Positions 7,210 through 15,204 of a stretch of 42,353 nucleotides of DNA are shown one piece after another (position 1 is the stretch's first letter; each line of letters starts with the position of its first letter). The stretch spans positions 1 to 42,353 of IMG/VR virus record IMGVR_UViG_3300006931_000017. One strand, 5' to 3'. Made by a program: the position numbers and the translations under genes. Source of the DNA: a virus. The notes beneath the pieces were generated by a model. The model saw nothing but the letters and a program-made list of their open reading frames with translations. It was not told the DNA's origin and did not search any database.

Positions 7210-7707
7210 ATGGCAGCTCCCGCCATCACATTCCTGACCATCAACAATGGTACGGGTACGAAGGGAACCCAGCGCTTCGCGGTCGCGGCCTCCGCAACCA
7301 CGATCAAGTCTGGTGACCCCGTCATCCGCACTCTCGGCAACACCACGGGTAACGTCGTTGCGCCCGCCGCTACGAACGGTCCCGTCGTCGGAACCGATTA
7401 TATCGTCGGCATCGCTGCCGGTGACAGCACCAACACCGCCAGTGCGGCGGGCACGGTCGATGTGTATCCCGTCAACCCCTCTGATGTCCTCCTGATCGCT
7501 CCGAAAGTCGCGGCGACGTGGGACACCACTGCGGAATATAACGCCTTGGTCGGCGCTCGCGTCCTCCTGGATCTTACGAGCGGCGTCTACACCATTCTCG
7601 CTACTGACGGCGCGACCTCAGGTTGCGTCGTGCAGCCCCTCGACATCTCGCTGTATCCGGGCAAAGTCGCCTTCAGCTTCCGAGCGGGCGTTAATCCTCT
7701 CGCCTAA
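7210..7707 (+). CDS. Head decoration/stabilisation protein (putative)
   Basis: The 165-aa protein is small, rich in Ala, Gly, Thr and Val, probably all beta, and sits between scaffold and major capsid gene, where head decoration proteins (lambda gpD-like or parvulin-like barrel folds) usually lie. It would trim the outer capsid surface. No sequence motif proves this. The next start codon (exon 1 of the capsid gene) is 11 nt after the stop, so they share a transcript. Confidence 0.6.
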   Translation: MAAPAITFLTINNGTGTKGTQRFAVAASATTIKSGDPVIRTLGNTTGNVVAPAATNGPVVGTDYIVGIAAGDSTNTASAAGTVDVYPVNPSDVLLIAPKVAATWDTTAEYNALVGARVLLDLTSGVYTILATDGATSGCVVQPLDISLYPGKVAFSFRAGVNPLA

Positions 7708-7718
7708 ACGTCTAGCAT

Positions 7719-7761
7719 ATGATTCTCGAAGCAGACATGCTGGCCGTGGTCCGTACTGAGT
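7719..7761 (+). CDS. Major capsid protein, exon 1 (14 codons plus one base)
   Basis: ATG 7719 opens a frame of 14 codons (M-I-L-E-A-D-M-L-A-V-V-R-T-E) that would stop at TAA 7761-7763 if unspliced. The T at 7761 is the last exon base. It forms the U-G wobble of intron helix P1 (CTGAGT with GCTCcAG at 7769-7775). Joining it to TG at 8675 gives a Leu codon and continues ...R-T-E-L-D-E-V-F-Y-E-N in frame. The joined gene is 930 nt, 309 aa. Confidence 0.8.
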
Positions 7762-8674
7762 AAATCCTGCTCCAGCAGTTTGACCAATCACTAGGGTTGC
7801 CATTAAATAGGGGTCTATGTGGACCCCTGACAAACTCAAGGTGAAAGTCATAACGGAGTACCTTACAAAGGAAGTATCCATGAATACGTTGGCGGCCAAA
7901 TATGGCGTCTCCAGCGTCACAATCGGCATCTGGCTGAATAAAAGAGGAATCGTAAACAAGTACTACAAGCGCGACTCCTTCGATCAGCTAGAAGCCATTC
8001 GTCTCTACGTCAAAGAACGTATGCGGGTAGAAGACATCGCCGCATCGCTCAAAGTCGGTATACATCCTATCAACACCATTCTCCGAAAAGCAGGAGTCAA
8101 AAGGACTCAAGCGGATTCGATGATGGGACGTTACCTTGGCGAGAGAAACCCGAACTGGAAAGGAGGACGGATGAATCGAGATGACCTTAGAAGCAGGGTG
8201 GAACATTACGCGAAGAAGATGTCCATCTTCAGCCTCTCAGTGAAACTCCGCGACGGATACGCTTGCATGATGTGCAAGAGCAAAGAAAAGCTCGAAGCCA
8301 ACCACATCAAGCCGGTGCGTTACATCACGGAAGAAAAGGAGCTGTTCGACATCAACAACGGCATCACGTTGTGTCGAAAGTGCCATATCAAGATTCATCA
8401 TCGGGAACACGAATTCGAGGATACTTTCCGCAAACTGCTGAAAAAATCGCATGAACTCAGGGAAACCCCCCACCGCCTCTGAACATGGGCGAGGGCAATC
8501 CTGATCCAAGTCAGCTAGGAATAGCTGGAAGGAGCAACGACTAGGTGCATACCACGAGACCCGTGATGAAGCACCCACGAGCGTGCGACAGCCGAGGTAC
8601 GGCTGATGATATAGTCTGACCCCGTAAGAAATTACGGGAAACGAAGGATAAAGAGCCTTCGTGATAACATTGTG
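7762..8674 (+). mobile_element. Group I self-splicing intron in the major capsid gene
   Basis: The 913-nt intron interrupts the capsid gene after codon 14. Core elements on the plus strand: P1 with splice-site U-G (above); the conserved P4-P5 region G-G-C-A-A-T-C-C-T-G-A-T-C-C-A-A-G (8494-8510); hairpin CAGCTA-GGAA-TAGCTG (8512-8527); P7 GACTA (8539-8543) with TAGTC (8612-8616) in the typical context GATATAGTCTGA; P8 CAGCCG/CGGCTG (8589-8605); P9 CCCGTAA-GAAA-TTACGGG (8621-8638); and a further 7-bp hairpin (8641-8662). The last intron base is G (8674), as required. A homing endonuclease gene fills the 5' half. The exact ends are inferred from P1, frame and the terminal G. Confidence 0.9.
7817..8482 (+). 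CDS. HNH homing endonuclease inside the intron
   Basis: Nuclease that would cut intronless alleles of the capsid gene and so spread the intron, 221 aa. The N-terminus has two helix-turn-helix-like repeats (about 18-42 and 55-80) for DNA reading. G-E-R-N-P-N-W-K-G-G (about 109-118) is a NUMOD3-type linker motif. The C-terminus has a zinc-type HNH module with C-M-M-C (about 151-154), E-A-N-H-I-K-P and L-C-R-K-C-H. The ATG has T before it, and a TTAAAT element (7803-7808) sits 8 nt upstream, so it may have its own near-leaderless promoter. The frame lies wholly within the intron and ends just before its conserved 3' core. Confidence 0.9.
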   Translation: MWTPDKLKVKVITEYLTKEVSMNTLAAKYGVSSVTIGIWLNKRGIVNKYYKRDSFDQLEAIRLYVKERMRVEDIAASLKVGIHPINTILRKAGVKRTQADSMMGRYLGERNPNWKGGRMNRDDLRSRVEHYAKKMSIFSLSVKLRDGYACMMCKSKEKLEANHIKPVRYITEEKELFDINNGITLCRKCHIKIHHREHEFEDTFRKLLKKSHELRETPHRL

Positions 8675-9561
8675 TGGACGAAGTGTTCTACGAGAACCTT
8701 TCTCAGCGCGGCAACTTCCCCGGCACCGCTACCGCCGAAAACGGCAAGCTCTTCAAAGTCACGAACACCACTCACGCCGCGTATATCGGTGAAGTCGGCG
8801 CAGGCACCGGCCTCTGGTCGGCCATCGGTGAAGTGACCGTGATTCCTGAAGCGACTCCGCGTGTCGCCAACAAGTACACTATCGCCGTGCAGGACTTCGC
8901 TCAGGGTATTTCCATGAGCAAGGACTGGTTCGACGACCAGATGCATGACGTCTGGCAGGAGTCCGTCGCCCGCTTCGCCATCATGGCGAACATCACCCGC
9001 GACACCAACGCCTTCGGCCTGTTCCGTGGTGCTTTCACCACGACGCTCACGGCTGACGGCGTCGCGGCGATCAGCGCTTCGCACGTCACCCTCTCCGGTG
9101 CGACGGTCTCGAACCTTGTTACCGGTGGTCTTTCGACCACGACGCTCAACACCGCCATCGTCAAGCTTGGCGAGATGAAGTCGCAGGAAGGCGTCATCGT
9201 CGGCGCGGTCGGCGCGGAGATGATGCTGCTCGTCCCGATGGCACTCTTCAAGCTGGCCACCGAGATCACGGACTCCGTCCTCATCTCCGACGCTTCGACC
9301 AACGCGGTCAACGTCTACCGTTCGATGTTGGGTATCGAGGTGATGACCTCGCCGTATCTCGGCGCTGCCGCTGGCGGTTCCGACACGGCCTGGTTCCTCC
9401 TCTCTCCGATGCACTCCGTCCGGCGTCTCGTGCGTCAGGGTGTCACGACCGCCCTGCGCGACTGGATGTACTCCAACAACCGGACGTACTACTACCAGGG
9501 CAACTACCGCGAGAGCTACTTCATCAGCGACTTCTTCGGCCTCGTCGGGTCCGCTGGTTGA
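8675..9561 (+). CDS. Major capsid protein, exon 2
   Basis: Encodes the shell protein. The sequence has the character of HK97-fold capsid proteins of the Mu gpT-like kind: an E-V-G-A-G-T-G-L-W-S-A-I-G-E loop region near the N-terminus, A-N-K-Y-T-I-A-V-Q-D-F-A-Q-G-I-S-M-S-K-D-W-F-D-D (spine-helix entry), a Ser/Thr-rich middle, and S-A-S-H-V-T-L. A GTG at 8674-8676 could seem to start a 295-aa frame, but then the first 15 residues of the protein would be missing and the intron core would be unexplained. Spliced product 309 aa. A 20-bp class hairpin follows the stop. Confidence 0.85.
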
Positions 9562-9566
9562 ACCTC

Positions 9567-9621
9567 GTAGGACCGTTCACTTGCTCCAGAGGACGCTCTG
9601 GGGCAGCGTGAACCGCCCTAC
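9567..9621 (+). promoter_or_regulatory. Long imperfect hairpin after the capsid gene
   Basis: Three stacked stems: GTAGG (9567-9571) with CCTAC (9617-9621), GTTCAC (9575-9580) with GTGAAC (9608-9613), and GCTCCAGAG (9583-9591) with CTCTGGGGC (9596-9604), loop GACG. No T-run follows, so it is not a plain terminator. An mRNA-stabilising or processing role for the abundant capsid message is plausible. Confidence 0.55.
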
Positions 9622-9668
9622 CGTCGAATAGCGCGGGTCACAGGTCGCAGCTCCTTGGGACGCTTCCC

Positions 9669-9698
9669 CTCCCCCGGTTAAGACCTTTTCTGGGGGAG
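9669..9698 (+). promoter_or_regulatory. G/C stem 16 nt before the adaptor gene start
   Basis: CTCCCCC (9669-9675) pairs with GGGGGAG (9692-9698) around a 16-nt loop. It lies between the capsid-gene hairpin and ATG 9715 and holds the only G-rich purine run near that start, so it may tune translation of the following gene. Confidence 0.35.
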
Positions 9699-9714
9699 AG
9701 ATAACCGCCTCAAA

Positions 9715-10908
9715 ATGGCCTACAACATCGTTCAGGTGAAAGCGGACATGAGCGCGGCGTTGCATGGATCCACAGTGAACCAGATCACGAACATCTACGG
9801 CCTTTTTAATCGCGCCGCCCGCGTGCTGCTGGCGGACTGCGACCCCAACGAGACCATGCGTACAGCGCCGCCTGCCCCTGTATACCCCGGCGTGTACTCG
9901 TACGTGGCTCCCACTGACCTCAAAGGCAACCGCCTCTTTGACATCAAGCCTCAGGTGAACCGGCAGGACTTCATCGACGTTCTCCAGACCGACGAAAAGA
10001 CCTTCGACCGTGCGAAGGCAGATATTGCCCAAGGCGTGCTGGTGACGACCGTGTTCAACAGCGGTGTCAAGACGCTGAACCTCGCCGTCCCTAAGCTGCT
10101 AAGCATCGTCCTCAACGCCGCCAACGGGGTGACGACCAACGGGACGTGGGCCGGGACGGTGACGGGGGTGACGAATAACAACCTGTACTACGTCGACCCC
10201 TCCGGCTCCTCGGTGCAATTTACGGCCACCACGGGCCAGTACGTCGAGAACTCGACGATGGCTCCGGTGGACCTTACGACCGTGAAGCCTTCCGGCGAGG
10301 AGTTCGCATGGGTCTGGTTCGACGGCGTCCCTACCAGCGCCAGCGTGAACATGCACATTGGCACCAGCGCCACCGATTACTGGTCCGCCTCCGCCAGCAG
10401 CAACTACGACGGCACCGCCTTCCACTACGGCTGGAACCTGCTGGGCTTCCCCTGGGCAACCCTCTCGGCTTCGCAGTCGGGTTCCCCGAACATCGCGGCG
10501 GTTAACTACCTCCGCTTCACCTTTACCAACCCCCCAGCAGGCGTTACACGTATCAACAACATCACAGGCTCCCTCGGCTCGGTCTTCGAGGTCGCCTACT
10601 ACTCCAAGTACCTCTTCCGAGATGCCACCACAGGTGCCTTCAAGGAAGTCGTCACCTCCGACAGCGACATCGTGAACTTGGACACCGACTCCTATCAGCT
10701 CTTCTTGGACCAAGTCATGATCCTCGCTTCGCAGCAGAAGCAGGGCGTGGACGGCCTCCAGTCGGACCTGCCGTTTTTCCAAAAGTCGTACGACGATGGC
10801 GTGAAGAAGTACCAGGCCAAGTACCCCAGCCAGGCTCTTAAAACCACTGCCGCCTACTACCCGTTCAAGAAGCGGAACTACTCCGGCTTCATGAGCCGTA
10901 GGGTGTAA
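9715..10908 (+). CDS. Head-tail connector or structural protein, 397 aa
   Basis: Not matched to a named family from sequence alone. It follows the major capsid gene and precedes large tail genes, where podoviruses have the adaptor/tubular protein. The middle (about 110-290) is Thr/Ser/Gly-rich and beta-like, with residues 180-270 reminiscent of a beta-sandwich. The N-terminal 100 and C-terminal 80 residues are more helical, and the tail ends basic (K-K-R-N-Y-S-G-F-M-S-R-R-V). The next gene starts 2 nt after the stop, so they are cotranscribed. An adaptor with an inserted sandwich domain is the best guess. Confidence 0.6.
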   Translation: MAYNIVQVKADMSAALHGSTVNQITNIYGLFNRAARVLLADCDPNETMRTAPPAPVYPGVYSYVAPTDLKGNRLFDIKPQVNRQDFIDVLQTDEKTFDRAKADIAQGVLVTTVFNSGVKTLNLAVPKLLSIVLNAANGVTTNGTWAGTVTGVTNNNLYYVDPSGSSVQFTATTGQYVENSTMAPVDLTTVKPSGEEFAWVWFDGVPTSASVNMHIGTSATDYWSASASSNYDGTAFHYGWNLLGFPWATLSASQSGSPNIAAVNYLRFTFTNPPAGVTRINNITGSLGSVFEVAYYSKYLFRDATTGAFKEVVTSDSDIVNLDTDSYQLFLDQVMILASQQKQGVDGLQSDLPFFQKSYDDGVKKYQAKYPSQALKTTAAYYPFKKRNYSGFMSRRV

Positions 10909-10910
10909 CC

Positions 10911-13733
10911 ATGGCTAAACGCACCACCAACACCACAGGGCACGCGGGCGAGTTCCCCCTCGTCCAGGGCTTTAAGTCCGGCTACCGCAACAGGGAGGAC
11001 GTGACGACGCTGCCGCCTGACGTCATGGTCGTCGGCTCGCAAAACGTCCTCACCAACACCTTCCAGCGCATCAGCATCCGTAAGGGCTACACGCTGGACG
11101 GCCAGCGCTCCCTAAGCCAGGTGTCGGCTACGGGCCTGTTCACGGTCACGGACTACACCGCTGCCCAAAGCGGCGTGGACGTGGGGAAGACGATTACGAT
11201 TAGCGGCATCAGCCTCACCTTCGGCACGGACATCGTCGTGGCAGGCGTGGCGAACAACTCCGAGCTGGCCGCCAACATCGTCACGGCCATCAATGCCAGC
11301 GCCATCAACGTCTCCACGGTCACAGGAGCGCACGCCGAACAGGGCGCGTTGCCCGGCCACAACCCCGAGGACGTCATCATCATCGCCAACCTGCCTGGTG
11401 CGGCAGGCAACGCCATCACCACGTCGTCTACGGCCACGGCTACGCTTACGGTGGGCGACACGCACCTTGGCGGCGGTTCCGACTCGGCCCAAGCCTTTCC
11501 CATCCGTTCGGCCTATGACTGGCTGCGGCACACGGGCGATGAGCGCCACCTGCGCTCCGGCTTCGATGAGAACGGCGCTCAGGGCAAGGTGCAGTTCCGC
11601 TATGTAGCCAACGCGGGGGACTACCACAACGGCACCACCTTTACGGCGGGGCAGGTCTATTGGGTGGACCTGTTTACCAACCTCACCAGCTCGCTTTTCA
11701 ACTGGGCGGACTTCTGGTGGCCCACCTCCTTCCAAAGCCTGCTCCTGGGGGTGAACGGCACCAACGCCATCTACATCTGGGGCGGCGGGGTCGGCACCGT
11801 TGCCTCTACATCCAACGCCTTCGGTCAGGTCATGACGTACACGATCCCAGTCACGCCTGCGGATGGTGGCAGCGGCTACCATGTCAACGACATCATCACG
11901 CTCACGGGGGGCGGTAACGACGCGACCTTCCGCGTCACCGACACTGGGACCACCACTGGCATCATCACGGGCATCACCTTCAGCGCCAGCGGTAGCGGCT
12001 ACGCCGTAAACGACACCTTCACCATCAACACTGGTAACTCCAACGCCACCGGAAAGGTGACGTCGGTGTCCTTGGGAAACGTCACGGGTGTAGTCCTGCT
12101 TACGGGCGGATCGGGCTACAGCACGGGTACGGGGAAGCCCACCACGGCCATCACCGGTTCCGGCACTGGGCTTACCGTGAACGTGACGGGCACCACCGTA
12201 GCCCCCCATTCCATCCGCACCGTCACGCTCCTTACGCGCGGCTCAGGCTATGCCGCCGCTACCGTGTACCCCACGACGACCAGCGGGGCTGGCACGGGCG
12301 CTACCATGCGCGTGGATACGGTCGCGGATCGTTCCATTACCCTCACGGGTACCAAAACGGCAGCCGAGCTTGGCTTCCTCTTGGGCGGCACCTTTTCGCA
12401 GCAACTCCGCATCAACGGCAACCTGTACAGCTACGACTCTGCCGTCGATAAGACCTTCTACGGCATTTCAGCGGACCCCACGGGCGAGCCTGCCAACTCG
12501 GTTCTGCACCAAGAGGGCAACGTGCAGACCAACGACACCATCCCCAGCCTCCCGGCTAACTACCGACAGCGGCTCATCACCGTCCAAAGCAACCAGGTGT
12601 ACTTGGGCGGTACGGACAACCGCGAGGTCTATGTCTCGCACGCAGATGATTTTCGTAACTACACCTTCAGCGCCCCGCGCCTCATCGGTGAGGGTGCCAT
12701 CCTGACGTTGGATGCGGTGCCTGAGGCCCTCATCCCTGAACAGGACGCCGTCTGGATTTCCGCAGGCAAGGACTTCTGGTACCGCGTCGTCCGCACGCTG
12801 GCCTCGGACAACGTCCACGAGGACATGGACGTGGCCCGCGTTAAAAGCACCAGCCATCAGGCTTCGCGCTCGCAGGGCCTCACGACCAAGATCAAGAACA
12901 ACATCGCCTACGTCTCGTTCGAACCCATCGTCAACATCCTTGGTACCGCCGCCAACTACCTTAATGACCCCCAGGCGACGGACCTCAGCTTCTCCATCGT
13001 GGAGGACATGAACACCTATACGGACTTCACGAACGCGCACACGTTCTACTTCAAGAAGTACCTGTATTTCTCGCTGCCCAGCCTGGGCATCGTCCGCATC
13101 TACAACATGACCGATGACGGTGCCGTGGATAGGACGGGGGTACTGACGGCCAACCATTACTGGGAAGCGCCGCTCACCATGCCCATCTCGTGCTTCTCCG
13201 TCATCGACGGGGAGCTGTATGGCCACAGCGGGGCCACCAGCAACACCTACAAGCTCTTCAGCGGCTACTCCGACGACGGCCACCCCTACAAGGCCGTGGC
13301 CCAGTTCGCCTTCGACACGCACGGCCTCCGCAATGAGCGGAAGTCGTCCAACTCCTGCTACGTCGAGGGCTACATCACCAGCAACACCAAGCTCACCCTC
13401 AGCATGTTGCGTGACGTCCACGGCTCGACGGCGGACTTCACGATCGACGGGGCCGACACCAACATCGTGACGGCGGTGGGTGATGACGCCAGCTTTGGCA
13501 AGTCCTCCTTCGGCAAGGTGCCGTTCGGCGGATCTAACCTCCTCGCCGATCAGTTCAGCGGCACCAACACCCTCCTGCCCAAGTTCCGCGTCTACAAGAC
13601 GTACCCACGGACGCCGTACTTCGAGGAGCAGATTTCATTCAGCTCGCAGGGCGTGGATCAGGTCTGGGAACTTTTGGCCCTCGGTACTAATGCCGCCGCG
13701 ACGACGGAGAACCCATCTGACATAACCGAATAG
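10911..13733 (+). CDS. Large tail/nozzle structural protein, 940 aa
   Basis: Probably the main tail tube or nozzle protein of a short tail. The first ~100 residues (V-Q-G-F-K-S-G-Y-R-N-R-E-D-V-T-T-L-P) look like the conserved N-terminus of phage tail/stabilisation proteins. Residues about 300-470 contain at least three beta repeats with the signature G-S-G-Y followed by T-rich strands (near 322, 362, 402 and 444). The C-terminal half resembles beta-propeller-like nozzle proteins (Q-V-Y-L-G-G-T-D-N-R-E-V-Y-V-S and similar blades). GC-rich with strong C/G third positions, like its neighbours. The next gene follows after 3 nt. Confidence 0.65.
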   Translation: MAKRTTNTTGHAGEFPLVQGFKSGYRNREDVTTLPPDVMVVGSQNVLTNTFQRISIRKGYTLDGQRSLSQVSATGLFTVTDYTAAQSGVDVGKTITISGISLTFGTDIVVAGVANNSELAANIVTAINASAINVSTVTGAHAEQGALPGHNPEDVIIIANLPGAAGNAITTSSTATATLTVGDTHLGGGSDSAQAFPIRSAYDWLRHTGDERHLRSGFDENGAQGKVQFRYVANAGDYHNGTTFTAGQVYWVDLFTNLTSSLFNWADFWWPTSFQSLLLGVNGTNAIYIWGGGVGTVASTSNAFGQVMTYTIPVTPADGGSGYHVNDIITLTGGGNDATFRVTDTGTTTGIITGITFSASGSGYAVNDTFTINTGNSNATGKVTSVSLGNVTGVVLLTGGSGYSTGTGKPTTAITGSGTGLTVNVTGTTVAPHSIRTVTLLTRGSGYAAATVYPTTTSGAGTGATMRVDTVADRSITLTGTKTAAELGFLLGGTFSQQLRINGNLYSYDSAVDKTFYGISADPTGEPANSVLHQEGNVQTNDTIPSLPANYRQRLITVQSNQVYLGGTDNREVYVSHADDFRNYTFSAPRLIGEGAILTLDAVPEALIPEQDAVWISAGKDFWYRVVRTLASDNVHEDMDVARVKSTSHQASRSQGLTTKIKNNIAYVSFEPIVNILGTAANYLNDPQATDLSFSIVEDMNTYTDFTNAHTFYFKKYLYFSLPSLGIVRIYNMTDDGAVDRTGVLTANHYWEAPLTMPISCFSVIDGELYGHSGATSNTYKLFSGYSDDGHPYKAVAQFAFDTHGLRNERKSSNSCYVEGYITSNTKLTLSMLRDVHGSTADFTIDGADTNIVTAVGDDASFGKSSFGKVPFGGSNLLADQFSGTNTLLPKFRVYKTYPRTPYFEEQISFSSQGVDQVWELLALGTNAAATTENPSDITE

Positions 13734-13736
13734 CCT

Positions 13737-15200
13737 ATGAGCCTCCCCGCTCAGCTCCAAGCATTTTCCCTCTACGGCGCTGGTGCCACCCTAGGCGACC
13801 AGGACATTACGCTTACGACATTCACGGGCATCGACGGCGAAGCCATGAACATGTCGTTCTTCGGTTCAAAGGGCTATGGAACCCTAGAGCCTGGCAGCGG
13901 CACCCAAGAGGAACAAATTAGCTTCACAGGCATCACCAACAACGCCAACGGGACCACCACCCTGAACGGCGTGAAGACGGTCCTCTTCCTGTCACCCTTC
14001 ACCGAGACTGCGGGCCTGGCCAAGAGCCACGCGGGCGGCGTCCGTTTCGTCATCAGCAACACCGCCGGGTTCGAGGCCCAGTACGCCACCCTGAACGACG
14101 TCAGCACCTTCACGGTCTCTCCCATCGTCCCCACGCCCACGACGAACTTCCAGGCAGCCAACAAGGTCTACGCTGACTCCATTGCTCTTGCGGGCGCACC
14201 GGACGCCTCAACCAGCACCAAGGGCGTCACCAAGCTTACGACGGCCCCCACGTCGCCTACGGACCCCATCGCCATCGGAGCGACAGACGCCTCGACGACC
14301 CCGACCGCCAACCTCATCCCGCGTTCCAATAGCAGCAACAAAATTGCCCAAGGCTGGCTGGACCTTGCGGCCACGTGGGTCTTTACGGGCATTACGGACA
14401 CCACCGCTGCCCTCTGGAAGCTAGGTGGTGTGGCCTTTACGGGCACGATGGCGCTGCTTAACGAGGCCGCGACCTTCTTCAACGCCACCAACATCACGGG
14501 CGCAGAAGCGGAGACGTTGTCGGACGGCAGCGACGCAAATACCCTCCACGTCCACCCAATCTACAGCCAAGTCACCTCGGACCTCACGGCCAGCCAGCGG
14601 ACGTTCCTTGGGAACGTGAACGACGGCATGACGGCTGTGGTGGCCACGGGAACGCTTAGCCGTGCCCAAACAAGCACGCTATTCTCCGCCTCCGCTACCG
14701 GCGGTTCCGCCGTCCTTCAGGGTCAGGAAATCCGCTACTCGCCTTCTACGGGCGTAGGGTTGGACTGGAACGACAACCCGAACCTGAAGCTGGTCTTCCG
14801 TGGCACCTTCTCCAGTGCCGTCACGCAAGACTGGTTCGCGGGCTTCGTGGCTACGAACCTTACGGCCGCCTTCGTGGATGCCACGACCGTGGTTCGCCAC
14901 ATCGGTTGGATGGTGCAGGACGGCACGCTGTACGCCAGCTGTGCCGATGGATCGAACCAGAACCGCAGCTCGGCCATTACCGCTACGCTCACCAACGCCA
15001 ACGTCTACGAAATCATCTGGACGGGCGGTACCAACATCGTCTTTAAGCTCAACGGCACCACCGTGGCCACGCTGACGACGAACATGCCCACCGGAACCAG
15101 CGGTAGCGTGACCCTGAACTTCGCCTACACGGACCAAGCCTCGTCCTTCCGCAGCTTCGCTGTCAGCCACCCCTTCGCCCTCACCCTGACGAACCTCTAA
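13737..15200 (+). CDS. Tail fibre-like protein with C-terminal lectin-like domain, 487 aa
   Basis: Likely a receptor-binding or fibre-base protein. The N-terminal 130 residues form a beta domain. Then come K-V-Y-A-D-S and T-K-G-V-T-K-L-T (about 140-165), the collar-type linkers common in phage fibres. The C-terminal ~160 residues (from Q-G-Q-E-I-R-Y-S-P onward) look like a jelly-roll/concanavalin-like sandwich, with W-M-V-Q-D-G-T-L-Y-A-S and I-V-F-K-L-N-G-T-T-V-A-T-L strands. CTATG start context, 3-nt gap from the previous gene and 4 nt to the next. Receptor-binding is inferred from domain character only. Confidence 0.6.
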   Translation: MSLPAQLQAFSLYGAGATLGDQDITLTTFTGIDGEAMNMSFFGSKGYGTLEPGSGTQEEQISFTGITNNANGTTTLNGVKTVLFLSPFTETAGLAKSHAGGVRFVISNTAGFEAQYATLNDVSTFTVSPIVPTPTTNFQAANKVYADSIALAGAPDASTSTKGVTKLTTAPTSPTDPIAIGATDASTTPTANLIPRSNSSNKIAQGWLDLAATWVFTGITDTTAALWKLGGVAFTGTMALLNEAATFFNATNITGAEAETLSDGSDANTLHVHPIYSQVTSDLTASQRTFLGNVNDGMTAVVATGTLSRAQTSTLFSASATGGSAVLQGQEIRYSPSTGVGLDWNDNPNLKLVFRGTFSSAVTQDWFAGFVATNLTAAFVDATTVVRHIGWMVQDGTLYASCADGSNQNRSSAITATLTNANVYEIIWTGGTNIVFKLNGTTVATLTTNMPTGTSGSVTLNFAYTDQASSFRSFAVSHPFALTLTNL

Positions 15201-15204
15201 GGCT

